Source: Clytia hemisphaerica
Lineage: Eukaryota; Cnidaria; Hydrozoa; Leptothecata; Clytiidae
NCBI GenBank assembly: GCA_902728285.1
Contig: CACVBU010000498.1
Location: forward strand, 1,116,001-1,180,000
Reading direction: 5' to 3'
DNA: 64,000 nt
The position numbers and the translations under genes were made by a program. Shown here piece by piece: positions 26,766 to 38,387 of this stretch. Each line of letters begins with the position of its first letter. Within the stretch, counting starts at the first letter, position 1. The notes beneath the pieces are model-generated. The model was not told where the DNA came from, did no database searches, and was given only the letters and a program-made list of their open reading frames with translations.

Positions 26766-29546
26766 ATGTTACTCTTTGTCCATTCCTTATCTTTGTTTCT
26801 CCTCCTTTCAACATGTCGAATCACGTGCCAACAAGAAAGCCTTTCAAGCTCACCAACATTGCTCCAAGAACAAGAGAGTTATAATGAGTTGGAGCAAACC
26901 CTCGAAAATTACGACGAGAAAAGTGACAGCGCATTGATCGTCATTGATACCGAACAAGAGAATCCGATAAATCCGATTGTGGAAAAACGGTCTTCAATTA
27001 TTCAAAAACGAAGCAGCGAAGATTTCGATGAAGGGTTTACGATTATTATTGATCGAGAATCGTTGGAAGAAAATGCCGTCCAAAAGGATGAGGTTTATCA
27101 AGATATGGAGAGAAGTTATGAACAGATTCAAGAGAAATTCGTGGATGAGATCAAACAACCGATCAAAGATAAACACGTGCGGGTAATCGTGATCACACCT
27201 AAAGATCAGATGACCAGAAGTGTTGATGACCCACATCAAGAAGAAACAGACTCGACACCTCAAACTGAACTGGATTTAGATATCGCAAAGTTACAACAAG
27301 TTCGAGATAAGATGAAGAATTTGAATACTGAAGATAAGAATTTGATTAGAGCGGTTTCTTCATCAAGTCAAGAGAAGAGTGAGACAACCAAAGGAACTTC
27401 TGCAAATTCTGCTGAGATTAGAACTGAGAAACAAAGTCCAAAAAAACCATTCGAAAAGAAACAAGCAATCAAGCAGCAGAAAAAAATCGCTAAACCGGTC
27501 GCTAAAAACATTCAAAAACAGAAAAACAAAACGAAAAACAAAACATTGACAACGAATAAGGTTATTCAAAACAAACAACCTGGACACGTGATATTTACAA
27601 CTGCAACGAACAATAAATCATTGACATCTAACAACACAAACAAAACAATAGTTATATCTTCTCTTCACCATATGCCACCCACCAACCCTCATCCAAAACA
27701 TTACACCATAGAAGAACATTACAAGAAAAAGACAGAGTTCCACCGCACTGGAGACAAAAAATCATCATCCACTGACGGCCAACAAAAAGGTGAAACAGAA
27801 AACGATAATAGCGATGACTTGGTAATTTCCAGACCAAAACTACCCAACAATTTTCGACTCACAAACAACACATGGTCAGATCCAGATTCGGTGGATAACG
27901 CAAATTCATCCATCCCCAGTATCATGGAAGAAAACGCGATATCCACAAACAATGAAACCGCTTCTACAAAACCAAAACAACAATCATCAAATACAAATAT
28001 TCTAAATGGTGTAAAACAACAGCAGAAGCCAAGCTTTGATCCAACAGCCAAACAGCAAAACCAATCTTTTGCAGTTACTATATCAAGCGCTCTAGAATCA
28101 CAGCCAAACATTTCAAACTCAGGGAACTTGATGAACTTACTTGCTTCATCAAATTCTAAACCCTCAAACAAAACTAAAGTCATTAATATTGAAAAAGCCA
28201 AGGCTATCGTTCAATACCTAAACAAGGACCCTTTAGAATCTTGGCGATATCCATACAAAACACTATCTTCTCTAGACTTGAATGCCATACTGATTCGTTC
28301 AGGACTTGTTTATCCGGGATACATAGAGAGATTAAAGGGTGTGATGCGAAAAGCTATTACAGGTCATGATATAACATTGAGTGTAGTTGGTGGCTCCATA
28401 AGTGCTGGTGGTGGGTTATATAAAGATCGTGGAAGCATAGAAGGACTTTATTATAAGGGCGTAGTTGATTGGTGGAACCAATGGATTTTCCCTGTCACTG
28501 GTTCCAAAATGAAAGTAAACAATGCAGCCATTGGTTCTATAGGGACAGATTATTTTTCATATTGTGTCAAAAACCACCTGAAGAAGAATGTTGATTTAGT
28601 CATATGGGAGCTTTCAGCTAATGATTATAATAGATATAAAACGTTTCCCACGAAAGGTGCAAGGCCGTTAGAAAGGTTCACTAGAATGATTCTTGATTTA
28701 CCAACGAAACCAGCATTACTTTATCTGAATTTCTTTAAAGGGATCGATTATAAAAATTCTGGTTTATCAGATTGTCCGAACTTTGAAGACCAACAAGAAC
28801 ATACTATAGCGAGTTATTATAAAGTACCTACATTGAGTTGGAGAGCCATGGTTTGTAACGGCTTAGTTAAATCCAGACCAGGATTTCTATTGGCTGATTT
28901 ATTCAGTGTTGACCAATACCATCCATCTCTTAAGGGGCATGCGCAATCAGCATTATTGATATTACTTCATCTGCGACACGTGATGCGAGCTGTTTTACAA
29001 TACGCCATAAAACACGATGGTGATATTGTCAATTTTCAGGACCAGTATTTGTTACCAGACCCCTTATTCATTGGCCCAAAACATCCAGAACCATATTGTT
29101 GGACCTTGATACGACCCGATGAAAAAGATCCAGTCCATAACACTTTGGAGGTGAGCGTGGCTTCAAATGATGGCTTTAAAATACAATATGCTACTAACTT
29201 TCCAATTAGATTTGATAAAGTTATTTGTTATAAATCTGAGAAAACGGATAAACCGACATCCTCTCTGAAGCTCGTCTTTACCATTCCAAAATCACCTGAA
29301 AATAAAGATAAACGATTTGAAGTTGCCATAACAACGCATTCAAAATGGGGCGGCTCTTCAATGATCTGGATAGATGATAAAAACGATCAACCGGTTTTCA
29401 TCCAAGAAGGAAAGCCCGGTGACCCTGGACGTCGGACACAGGTTGATACTGTTGCTAGTGATGTGACTGCGGGAACTCATTTTTTGAATTTATGGTCGAA
29501 AGATGGAGGTTTTTGTTTAGCTGCGATCATGATAGATGCTAGTTAA
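26766..29546 (+). CDS. Secreted SGNH-hydrolase-like protein, intronless
   Basis: A single 926-aa reading frame. Residues 1-21 form a signal peptide (hydrophobic LLFVHSLSLFLLLST, then C/QQ). Residues about 25-470 are low-complexity, rich in Lys, Gln, Asn, Ser and Thr. Residues about 500-760 form an SGNH/GDSL-type hydrolase domain. Block I is VVGGSISAGGG with the nucleophile at Ser544, block II glycine is in NNAAIGSIGTD, block III is ELSANDYN with Asn619, and block V is DQYHP with Asp716 and His719. All four catalytic blocks are present, so an active esterase or acetyl-esterase is likely; the substrate is unknown. The last 170 residues look like a beta-rich accessory domain ending KDGGFCLAAIMI. 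The ATG follows a pyrimidine tract ending TTTTTTAG 9 nt upstream, which could be the acceptor of a 5' UTR intron. Confidence 0.85.
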   Translation: MLLFVHSLSLFLLLSTCRITCQQESLSSSPTLLQEQESYNELEQTLENYDEKSDSALIVIDTEQENPINPIVEKRSSIIQKRSSEDFDEGFTIIIDRESLEENAVQKDEVYQDMERSYEQIQEKFVDEIKQPIKDKHVRVIVITPKDQMTRSVDDPHQEETDSTPQTELDLDIAKLQQVRDKMKNLNTEDKNLIRAVSSSSQEKSETTKGTSANSAEIRTEKQSPKKPFEKKQAIKQQKKIAKPVAKNIQKQKNKTKNKTLTTNKVIQNKQPGHVIFTTATNNKSLTSNNTNKTIVISSLHHMPPTNPHPKHYTIEEHYKKKTEFHRTGDKKSSSTDGQQKGETENDNSDDLVISRPKLPNNFRLTNNTWSDPDSVDNANSSIPSIMEENAISTNNETASTKPKQQSSNTNILNGVKQQQKPSFDPTAKQQNQSFAVTISSALESQPNISNSGNLMNLLASSNSKPSNKTKVINIEKAKAIVQYLNKDPLESWRYPYKTLSSLDLNAILIRSGLVYPGYIERLKGVMRKAITGHDITLSVVGGSISAGGGLYKDRGSIEGLYYKGVVDWWNQWIFPVTGSKMKVNNAAIGSIGTDYFSYCVKNHLKKNVDLVIWELSANDYNRYKTFPTKGARPLERFTRMILDLPTKPALLYLNFFKGIDYKNSGLSDCPNFEDQQEHTIASYYKVPTLSWRAMVCNGLVKSRPGFLLADLFSVDQYHPSLKGHAQSALLILLHLRHVMRAVLQYAIKHDGDIVNFQDQYLLPDPLFIGPKHPEPYCWTLIRPDEKDPVHNTLEVSVASNDGFKIQYATNFPIRFDKVICYKSEKTDKPTSSLKLVFTIPKSPENKDKRFEVAITTHSKWGGSSMIWIDDKNDQPVFIQEGKPGDPGRRTQVDTVASDVTAGTHFLNLWSKDGGFCLAAIMIDAS

Positions 29547-29676
29547 TAGTTTAATCACTGAAAAGTTTGTTCACTTTTTCTCGAAAATATGGATTGGAAA
29601 AAATGCCTCGTGATAAGATAAAGTTATCTTTTTTAAAAAACAATTTTCCTATAAAAATTTCTGTACAAATTTTTTT

Positions 29677-29682
29677 AATAAA
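29677..29682 (+). terminator. Polyadenylation signal of the SGNH gene
   Basis: AATAAA lies 131 nt after the stop codon, in a T-rich context. Confidence 0.45.
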
Positions 29683-30271
29683 TAGTGGGTTTTGTAAATA
29701 CAAAATTATTTTAAATAGTCAATAGAGATTTAAGATAATCCTTATTCAAAGTAAGGAAAACAAATCTAGAGAAACAAAACAAGTACAATATCGTGAAATA
29801 TTTTCAGTTTTATGTAGGTGAACACATGCCAGGTCATTGGTATCACTCTCTGTAAAGAAACGTTATACCAACTAGTGATAATTTGTATGGATATACAAAA
29901 CATTGAACAGTGAGCATAAAGTTGAAATGATTAAAACAGGAAACCCTAAAACCCTTTAGTGACTACCCGTAACAAATGTGACACTCGTTAAGTTGTAAAA
30001 GCACTGGGACACGTAAAATAAAAGAGCACGGATAGGCTTACAAAACATAATATCAACTAATTGAATCTTGTTTTTGGCTCAAATATTCCCAAAGCGCTCA
30101 GTCACATTTTGCATCTTTATAGCAAAATCGGAAAATTCCTGTGATCTAATCCCGAGAAACGGACATAGATTCAACGGCGGTAGAATTTTCAATGGAAAAT
30201 ACGGTTCGATGACTGGTCAGCAGATATACAAGAACAGAATCAGCAACAATGCAATACTCCATTCGCATTCA

Positions 30272-33200
30272 TCAATAGGCCAGCGTCCGATGACAACCTT
30301 TGACGAACTCAACGTAATGTGGTTCTAAAAGGAAAATGAAAGAAAAATGTTTCCTTGTTTTTCCTTGTCTTCAGCCCTCAATCGCAGGACCCATGTTTAC
30401 AAGAATGCTTTCAGTTATTAGCTTACAAATTAGCTTGATTTTGACCTTTAGTATTGGGTTTTCAAAAGTAAAACTTTCAACCATCCGGCTATTTGGTAGT
30501 TTGAAATTTTCAAATCTTCCTGAATGAATCTTCTACTCAAATCAAGCTAGAATTCCATTACATTTCCAGAACCTTTTCTTCGAATGTTATCGTTTTATTC
30601 ACTACAATTCACTCAAGAGGGTAAAGTAACAAACAACAAATAGAATACCTTCATCTGGTTTAATTGAACCATGCCGGATCAAAAAATCCAGTATCACTAA
30701 CGCGGAGTTTGGCTTGAACTCTTTTGTTGATATAAGTTCTTTTACCTTGAAAGGAAATAGTTATGTTCTAAGCTATTTAGAAAAATATTCTACATATACC
30801 GTATTACTCCGAATAAACGCCCGGGGCGTTTAAAAGAAGGGGGCGTTTATTAAATTATTTTAGTCTAAAATCGAATATTTAGAGCAAATATACCCTTTGT
30901 TTTAGTTCTTTATCAGGATTTTAGTGCAAAATTTCTTTGCTTCAACGACTAAAATTGCATCGAAAACTGCTCTGGTTACAAGAAATGATTAAAATCTTCC
31001 TTTTCCAACCCAATCAACACTGGTATTGAAGTATTAAAGTCACAAGTTTCCAATAAGCACCCTTCCCCTAGAGGGGGCGTTCATTTGAGGGGGGCGTTTA
31101 TTAAATAATTTTCCTTGTTAGGAGGGGCGTTTATTCGAGGGGGGCGTTTAAAAGAAGTAATACGGTATCCATATTTTCAAAGACAGTAACACTCGGTTCT
31201 TCTTCAACAAGTAAGAGGAAAGAGCTGAGAAGTAATGTTATTAAAGGGTGGGCAAAAAATGGCACTAATTGCTTTCCATATGTAACACAATTTTTGTCTG
31301 ACCATATTTATATTTTTGCCCACCCTGTACCAGAACAGCAACAAAACATGATTTTACCTCCTTGATGGGTAAAAGATAGAAATCGGAAACTTCGTCATCG
31401 TTACATTTTGGCTCGAACGAGCGGGGAAGTTCCAAATCGTAAACAAATTCCGTCTCCGGATGGAGGCCAAGCTCATTTGAAAGAAAGTAACTAAAAATAA
31501 AAAAAGAGTAACCGATGAAAAACAAAAATACATCTTTGTGTCTACAAAAGGTTTTGAGGTAAAATATTGAAAACCCATAATTATGATTGATTTAAGGAAA
31601 TACCTGATGGTCCCAGCTGGTCTTGCTTGAGACGAAAATTTGCCAGTAATGCCCGCTTCTTCAAGGCATTCTCGTTCCAATGTTTGCTTCACTGATTCCC
31701 CTGAAGCGATTCCACCTGCGACCTGAGTTGAAAGTGAAAGAAGTTAGAACATCAAAATCTTCCTAAAGATACATTCTTTTGTAACCAACAATGGTTATGT
31801 CACCTTCTTACATTTTAGCACTATTGAAACACTTCCAAAGACTCGAATGTTAAAGCTTACAGTATTGTCGAGCTTTCCTGGGTATGTTGGCTTGGTCTTC
31901 GCTCGCCTTGAGACCCACATGTAAACGTCGCCCTGATCGTTCTTTACGTACCCGTTTACGTGGACACCGTACGTGTGAAAGCCGAAGAGACCTAGCACGA
32001 AAAAAGAATGTGGCGGTTATACACAGGTTTGACCGAAATAAAATCAAATTAAATTATGTTTTAATTTGAGGCCATTTTTCAAAGATTCTTAAAATGTTAA
32101 AAACAATCAAACGATATATTTCGGTGTTATCACCATTCTATCAAATTCACAAATTTCTATCGACATCTAAGAAATTTAGTTTTTTCGAGGCTGAACAAAA
32201 TCAAAACCACATTTTGTACGCTTATCAGATTTGCTGCCGACTACGAGTATGTGCAGATCAAATTTTCGATTTCCGAAAAGAGTTCTTGTACTGTGTAAAA
32301 AGGAACGGACCATCGGCAAAGATAAGTTGTGTTCCTTGGTTAAAGATGATTTTACATTCTTTCAATGGTTAATAATAAAACAAGTCATTCACTCACAGCA
32401 AGCTGATCTTTCTACATCGAGTAGAACTTCGGAATTGAAACTTTCTTTGACCTCGTATGTCTAAGATTGAGAGATGAGTTTATTGTTTTATAGATTCATA
32501 TCCCTCACTACAGTGAACAGACCATCATCCTCTTATAATACCATTTGTGGCTAATTTTACGTACGAACCCATTTATTAGAACGGATCCTACTCAAATGAT
32601 TTGTATCGGAAAGACGTCACTTATCTCTGCTATATGGTGGGCTTTCGGCTATTTCGCGGGCAATCTTATGAGAGAAGAAAATCCTAATCAATCTTGCTTC
32701 AATTTGAAATAATTAACCGATAAGGTAAGGGATCCTCTAGCTATTCGAACCTAATCTTTTTCCCTATCAAATACTTATCAACTTAGAATATGGGTTTGTT
32801 TTTCGTGTCAAAAAGGCGTCCTGTATAAGGTCTTTATTTAATAAAGTAAAGATAGAAGATACAAAATTAGTTTGGCTAAAGGTTGTGCAATTCATGATTA
32901 GAGTGGAAAATATGATTACCTCATTTCTCCAACCCCGTAAGGTTGGGAACACATCTCTGTCCTTTAGGTCCCGTAAGAAACAGGCTAACTTCGTAGAACG
33001 TTCTTCCCTGTCCTTGAGTGACAGCGCCATTGTGGTAAATTTTGTTTTTCCGGTGAGCAAATCCTTCGCAATGATGAAAATAGCCTTTTGTTTAGACATT
33101 TCTTTGATCACCTCTGGAGATACCAAACCGATTTGCGCATCGTTCAAGAGAAATGGAACATAATCCTTTGATTCTAAAAAAATAATAATAACTTACGTAC

Positions 33201-34384
33201 AATTTGGAGCAGTATGGACAATGCCTTTAAAAAGTCTAAAAGATCTGGAGAGTATAAAAATTCGACTTTTCCTTGGTAGTGTTAAAATGAAACAATTTTC
33301 AGCAAATACAAAATGAAAAGTTACATACACCTTGGATTTCTTTCTTTCTCATTCCATAAATAAGGCATTCCATAAATAAGGCATTCCATAAATAAGGGAT
33401 AAAAGGGGCTGCTAGGAATTAATCATCAAAATTGAAACAGTTATTTTGGGTCAGGAAAAGGTCAGGAAAGGGAGGGGTTTCAATAAGGAGTACAATTTAG
33501 AGAGATACCATCATCATAGTTTGCTGAAATTAGAAAGACCAATTTGTTATTAGTATCCAAGATGACAGAAATAACTGTACAGTGGTCTCAGACGGAAAAG
33601 TACCTTTTATAGCAAAAGCCTATAATCTCAAAACAACGGGTGTTTCAGAAAAAAGTGTACAAGTTTCTAGTTAGTTTGTGAGAAAACCTGAGAAAACTAA
33701 AAATGTTATAAATCCAAATATTTCGCCATTCGAAGGAGGAAAGACTAAATTGAATTTGGAGCTATCATACTTTATTTAATTTGCTTCAAGTGTTTAAAAG
33801 TTATAAAGAAAGTTCGAAAATATTCCCTTTCGAAAAAGAATGAAAATCAAGCTTACAAAAAACCGCAAAAAAGAATCGTTAAAATCGAAATATCCTAATT
33901 ACAGCAATTAAAACCTTAAACTAACACGTGAAGCAAATTTAAGATATGACAGCTCAAAATTTAAGTTGGCCTTTCTTCTTTCTGATGGTGAAAAGTTTAG
34001 ATATATAATATTTCTATTTTTCTCACAATGTTAATTTAAACTTGTACATTTTTTTTTGAAAAACAAAGTACCATATTGAAGTTCGCCTGCTTACTGCGAT
34101 GAGAAGAGCTTTGACTAGTTTTGATCAATTTTCACAATAAAACTGACTGATAGCTGTCATATTGCAAAAGATAAGGTAAAGATCTAAATGAAAACCTGAC
34201 GTTTGAAATAGAAAAGCATCTTTTTAACAAGAAGGAAAAGATTTTTCGTGAGGAATTACAATTATATACCTTGGCTGTTGAAAGAATGAATAGATTTGGT
34301 CAGTTTTAGCATTTTCTCTGACCACGAAGTTTCATTATTAAGTTCTTCTTCATTGACAGTTTCTTCAACTTCCATGTCTTTCAT
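30272..34384 (-). CDS. Nudix hydrolase of DUF4743/YJR142W type (8 exons)
   Basis: Minus-strand exons: 34384-34270, 33173-32920, 32460-32397, 31991-31861, 31722-31604, 31490-31358, 30745-30649, 30324-30272; 321 aa, all phases consistent. The N-terminal half, including the stretch through TLRGWRNE, ERSACCLFGFHTYGVHVNGY and YMWVSRRAK, matches the DUF4743 region of plant and fungal Nudix proteins (Arabidopsis NUDT20/24-like, yeast YJR142W). The Nudix box GX5EX7REUXEEXGU is complete in exon 5. It begins GGIASGESVKQ and ends RECLEEAGI; U after RE is Cys rather than an aliphatic residue. Yeast and plant relatives clean up damaged thiamine diphosphates; the same role here is inference. No signal peptide, so cytosolic or organellar. 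The start could also be the next Met at 34375. Confidence 0.85.
30797..31167. mobile_element. 371-bp MITE in Nudix gene intron 6
   Basis: TIRs: taccgtattactcc on the left and aagtaatacggta on the right, flanked by TA. The interior repeats the phrase gggcgttta or its complement many times. No coding capacity. It lies between exons 31490-31358 and 30745-30649. Confidence 0.75.
33350..33397 (+). repeat. 16-bp tandem repeat, three copies
   Basis: Three perfect copies of cattccataaataagg, in the first intron of the Nudix gene. Confidence 0.9.
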
Positions 34385-34573
34385 TTTGTTTTCAGTCTTT
34401 CACCCTCTCACAAGAAACAACAGCAAAAGAACCTGAAGACATTGATATTTGACAAAAAAAGAAAGTATGCAGAAAGTAGAACAGGTCAGCTGGTGAACTT
34501 CTGGACTGTTTCTTTTGTTTAATCATTATTTTTGCATGATTCTGCAAGTCGAACAAAGTGTATGCAGATAAAC

Positions 34574-34621
34574 TCATGGCCTACTAAAAATAAATAAATA
34601 AAAATTTTTAGTAGGCCATGA
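34574..34621. repeat. Perfect hairpin upstream of the Nudix gene
   Basis: tcatggcctactaaaaa and its exact complement are separated by about 13 nt of A/T sequence. It lies about 190 bp upstream of the Nudix start codon, on the promoter side. Confidence 0.8.
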
Positions 34622-36500
34622 TATACTCCAAAATTTAATATTGGTCTATAGGCACTGCTTTAGGCGACCAAAGTGACTCAAGACGAGAATTCGCCTATTA
34701 ACAGGATTAACAAAAGAGATTCAATAGAGATTTGAAATAAAGAATGTTTAAAACACAACCGATTGGCTTAGGTTTTGTTAAACCTCGTCAGATGGGATGT
34801 AAACAGAGAATATTTCTCAAAACAGGAGCAGTGCGCATATCCAGAAGAGTAGGAGTTTTACATTCCAAAGAAAGGAAGATATGGCATAACCTAATACAGA
34901 CAGTATTCAGCGATGTCTGATAGACAAAAACAAAAATAGATGATAAAGATCGTCGAAATATTCCTACAACATCGACTCTATTTTCTTGTTGTTTTTTATT
35001 TAAAAATCCAAGGAAATGGTTATTTTTGGGTTATGCTTCTTTTTATACTTTTTGAAATTGTCTGGCACTGTTGGATTCCTGATTTAAAGTATTCTAGTTT
35101 GGAATAGCCCCTGGCCTTGAAACCTTAATTAAATAAACCCCTATGGTAATGTTCGAGAACCCCTTGGAAAAATAAGGCACAGACCCCCTTAAAAAGGGAA
35201 ACATATACATTTCAAACACAAAATTCCAAAGATCTGAACCGAAATCAATCATTTGAAACAGAGAACATGTTTGTTTTTTTTTTGTTAAAAGCAAAGGAAA
35301 CATCACACAAAATCCAACAACTTTTTAAGCTTCAAACAAAATTTCTAAATAAGTTATGAAAACATCATAGAGAATCATGAATGTTTTGTTTCACATAAAA
35401 CCTTTTTTCTTCAAACAAAATTGCTAATAATTGAATAGATCTTAAAAAAACACAAACTTTGAGAATATACAGTATATAACCAAGGCCATAGAAATTGACC
35501 AAAATACATTGAAAACTGAAAACCTGCCATACAATACTGTTTTGATCCATTTAGGTCCTTTTAATGTGAACTAGATTCTTTGAAAGACTTAGGCCATCTA
35601 CTCTTTATCTTAATATGGGCTGAGACCTAAATGAACTAGGCCTTTTTAAAATAAGTTTTCTTTTTTGATGGACTTAGGTCCATGATCTGAAAACCCATCT
35701 TTACCAGGGCCGGTGTTGTTTTATTGGATTTGGAGAGTTTGGATGACAATGCCAGAATCCAAATCCACTCGACATTGAAGGAAATTAATTTTTGCAAAGT
35801 CATCAGGCTATTTTTTGTCTGAGATTGAAGATTGAAGGTTCAGTGAGTTTTGCTCTTCAACTTTTTCGAGAAGACATCTATTATAGAACATATTTGAGAT
35901 TGTTTAATCAATGCACCTTTTTAAGGTTAGCTGCTTCATATAAAAAGCAAGAATAAGGGTAAGAGCACAGAAAGCACACTTTTCTCACTCTGCACATTTT
36001 TTTGTTTGTGTTTTTGCTTTAAGCCAATGGAATGGTTTGTTTACTCGAAATTTTGGTGACTTTTTATATGAAACAGAGAAGAAAGAGAAAGGTGTATTAT
36101 AAACAACTTTTCAGAGCTCTCTGGTGCACCCACCACCTGTGTGGCTGAAGTTCACCCATTTTCAGTCATTTGCAAGTCCAAAATTCACAAGGACTGCTAG
36201 CAAGCTTTTAGGTGTCTTCTGCCAAATAATCACTTGTGGTTCATTTGGGGAATTTCCCAAGTGTCAAAGGGCTTTTCTTGGCACTCTGTATTGTTGAATT
36301 TTTGAAAAGTCTACAGACCTTTAGTCCACAATTGTTCATCAAAAAATTTGAAGGCCTTTTTAAGCATGAAATCTTTATATTATACGTATCAAAAGAAAGC
36401 TAATGACTCATAGATACAGAAAATACAAAAAAACTTATTTTCATATAAATGGACTTAGATCTTTTTGAAATTGAGGGGTAAGTGGACTTGGGCTTTTTGA
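34622..36500. other. No gene recognised
   Basis: AT-rich sequence with only short open frames and no conserved motif on either strand. Short phrases such as acttaggcc/gacctaaat recur and suggest old repeats. Confidence 0.4.
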
Positions 36501-36539
36501 AATGAAGGTTGCGATTTATGTTCTTATCCTCCAATTATG

Positions 36540-37255
36540 CTTCCCATCTCACTCTCCTCCCTATTTGTGTTCCTGTTCCCATTTGTGCTTCCTTTCCCAA
36601 ATATGTGGAATACGTACGGGGACAGGAACACAAATGCAAACAGGAACACAAATGGGAACGGAAATACAAATGGGAACTTGAAGATGTATTGGAATAGGAA
36701 CATGTATATAACATATGGGAACAGGAACATCTATGGGAACAGGAACACGTGTTTGAACAGGAACAGGGATGAGGGACACGTCTCATAGGTGTCAACTCTC
36801 TCTCATTGGGCGAGAGACTCCCGCAATCAAATCTCCCGCATTTTCAGGATCATCTCCCGCATTTTCAGGATTTTCTCCCACATCTCCCGCATTTCCAAAA
36901 AATTTCCGATTTCCTGAAAAAAGATAAAACGGAATGACAAGATTTCCTGATTTTGGAAAATCGGGACGTAAATTTTCTCTGATTTCCCCAATTTCCCGAA
37001 AAAAATCCTGATAAAATCAGATTTTGTAGGAAAATTCCCCCGATCTGCTGATTTTCCGATTTGGAAAAATTGGATTATCGGGGAAAATTTTCCCGAATTG
37101 GAGCTCTCCTGCATTTTTGTGAGGCAGAATGGAAGCGTAATGGGGAGGAGAGCAAAATTGGAAAGCATAAGTGGAGGAAAAGAACACAATAATGGGAATA
37201 GGAAGATAAATGGAAGTGGAAATAGAAAGAAGAATGAGGATGGGAACATAGTAAC
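36540..37255. repeat. Degenerate ggaacaggaacacaaatg minisatellite split by another repeat
   Basis: Irregular short units like ggaacaggaac and acaaatggg occupy about 36555-36780 and resume at about 37180-37255 (ggaataggaagataaatgg). Between them, 36790-37130 holds a different sequence with repeated tctcccgcattttcagga and gatttcccgaa phrases. This looks like an insertion into the minisatellite. The overlapping open frames on both strands come from the simple sequence. Confidence 0.6.
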
Positions 37256-37524
37256 AGGAAAACCAAAACAACTTTACTATACCATCGACATTATGCAGGG
37301 AGTCTACCAGATCCTTTATTCCTTGGGACCAGGAGATTTCTTTAATAGCTTTGTCGACTGTTGTCAAATCTATGGCATCCATTGTTGTAGAGGAAATATC
37401 ACAAGTTATAGCTGTCGGAATCGCCATCCTAATAATTTTGTTGTTTGTGCACGTGATCTTTCTGCCGATCGTGATAACTCTTTTCGAAAGCATGGTCGTC
37501 AGGTCTTATATCGGCACGATATAG
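37255..37524 (+). pseudogene. Broken membrane-protein-like reading frame cut by a TIR element
   Basis: From the TAA at 37252 to the TAG at 37522 one plus frame is open for 89 codons without an early ATG. It reads like protein: ...FTIPSTLCRESTRSFIP, then SLIALSTVVKSMASIVVEEI, then a strong hydrophobic segment (VGIAILIILLFVHVIFLPIV) followed by ITLFESMVVRSY. The frame ends exactly where the TIR element at 37525 begins, as if a coding exon had been interrupted. No acceptor is clear because the 5' side runs into the minisatellite. The family is not recognised. It could instead be chance. Confidence 0.3.
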
Positions 37525-37636
37525 CAGTCAAGAACACCTTCAAATTAGCCTATCATAGGCTGATTAGCCTATCATAGGCTATTTAGACTATTTTATATAG
37601 GCTATTTAGCCGAAAATCGATATAAACCTCGATTTC

Positions 37637-38362
37637 TGACGAAATATAAATAGTCGCGTCTATTTTTCACCCGTGGGTGGGGTTACTTAGACAAAAATAG
37701 GTGCTGGGTATGTGCGGACGGTAAGGGTCGGGTTTGTCACCTATCAAAGTCTCTCTAAGGGTTACAAAAATCAGGAAATTTCAAAGTAGTCTCTCTAAGG
37801 GTGGGAAAAATCACGATTTTTAGAAAAAAATTTTGATTTTGAGGGAAAAAATTACAAAAAAGTCTCACTAAGGCTAAGGGTAGGAAATTTTTCAAAATCA
37901 GAGAAAATTTTTCGAAAAAGTCTCACTAAGGGTCACTTTTTCACTAAAATTTGGTCTCTCTAAGGGTCGGTTTTCGGAGGTCCCGTCCGCACATCCCTCA
38001 TTCACCAACCCTAGTACCCCCCCCCCGGGATTTTTCACCATTACTTCATTGCCCAAAGCCAAAAGAATCTTTTTCACTTAAACTGACATAGCATTCAATT
38101 TTGGAAACAAAAATATAAATAAATTTAATAGCCATCGGCTAACTAACCGATTATAGGCTAATTTTCTGATAATGAAGTCCTGCTGAATCGACAAAAAGCC
38201 CGATTTTCTTACCCTGCGCATGCGCACGCATGCGCAGTACCAAAAAGTGGAATATTTCCTAAACCAAAATTGACCCAATGTCAAAATTTGTCATGAGCAT
38301 TTCTCTGAAAATGAGAAACCATGTATTCCTTAGAGAAGACGCGACTATTTATATTTCGTCAG
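37637..38362. mobile_element. Nested TIR element inside 37525-38850
   Basis: tgacgaaatataaatagtcg at the left is matched by its complement at 38338-38362. The interior contains another element (37708-37998) and unrelated AT-rich sequence. No open reading frame of note. Confidence 0.65.
37708..37998. mobile_element. Innermost 290-bp element with gtctctctaagggt repeats
   Basis: Ends: ggtatgtgcggacgg and the complement of gggatgtgcggacgg. Five or so diverged direct repeats of gtctctctaagggt or gtctcactaagg fill the interior. Confidence 0.6.
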
Positions 38363-38387
38363 TAATCGTCAGCTGTGCAAAATTACT

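Noticed and set aside
27652-28201. Minus-strand frames opposite the SGNH gene
   Set aside because: They are shadows of the low-complexity coding region and show no domain.
32094-32464. Plus-strand frames of 77-92 aa
   Set aside because: They overlap exon 3 of the Nudix gene on the other strand and have no domain.
36509-36795. Several overlapping frames on both strands
   Set aside because: They derive from the ggaacaggaacacaaatg simple repeat, which is open in many frames.
37017-37577. Open frames of about 140-160 aa on both strands
   Set aside because: They run through the minisatellite and into a transposon end. The more protein-like frame in this area is the third one, listed as a possible broken exon.
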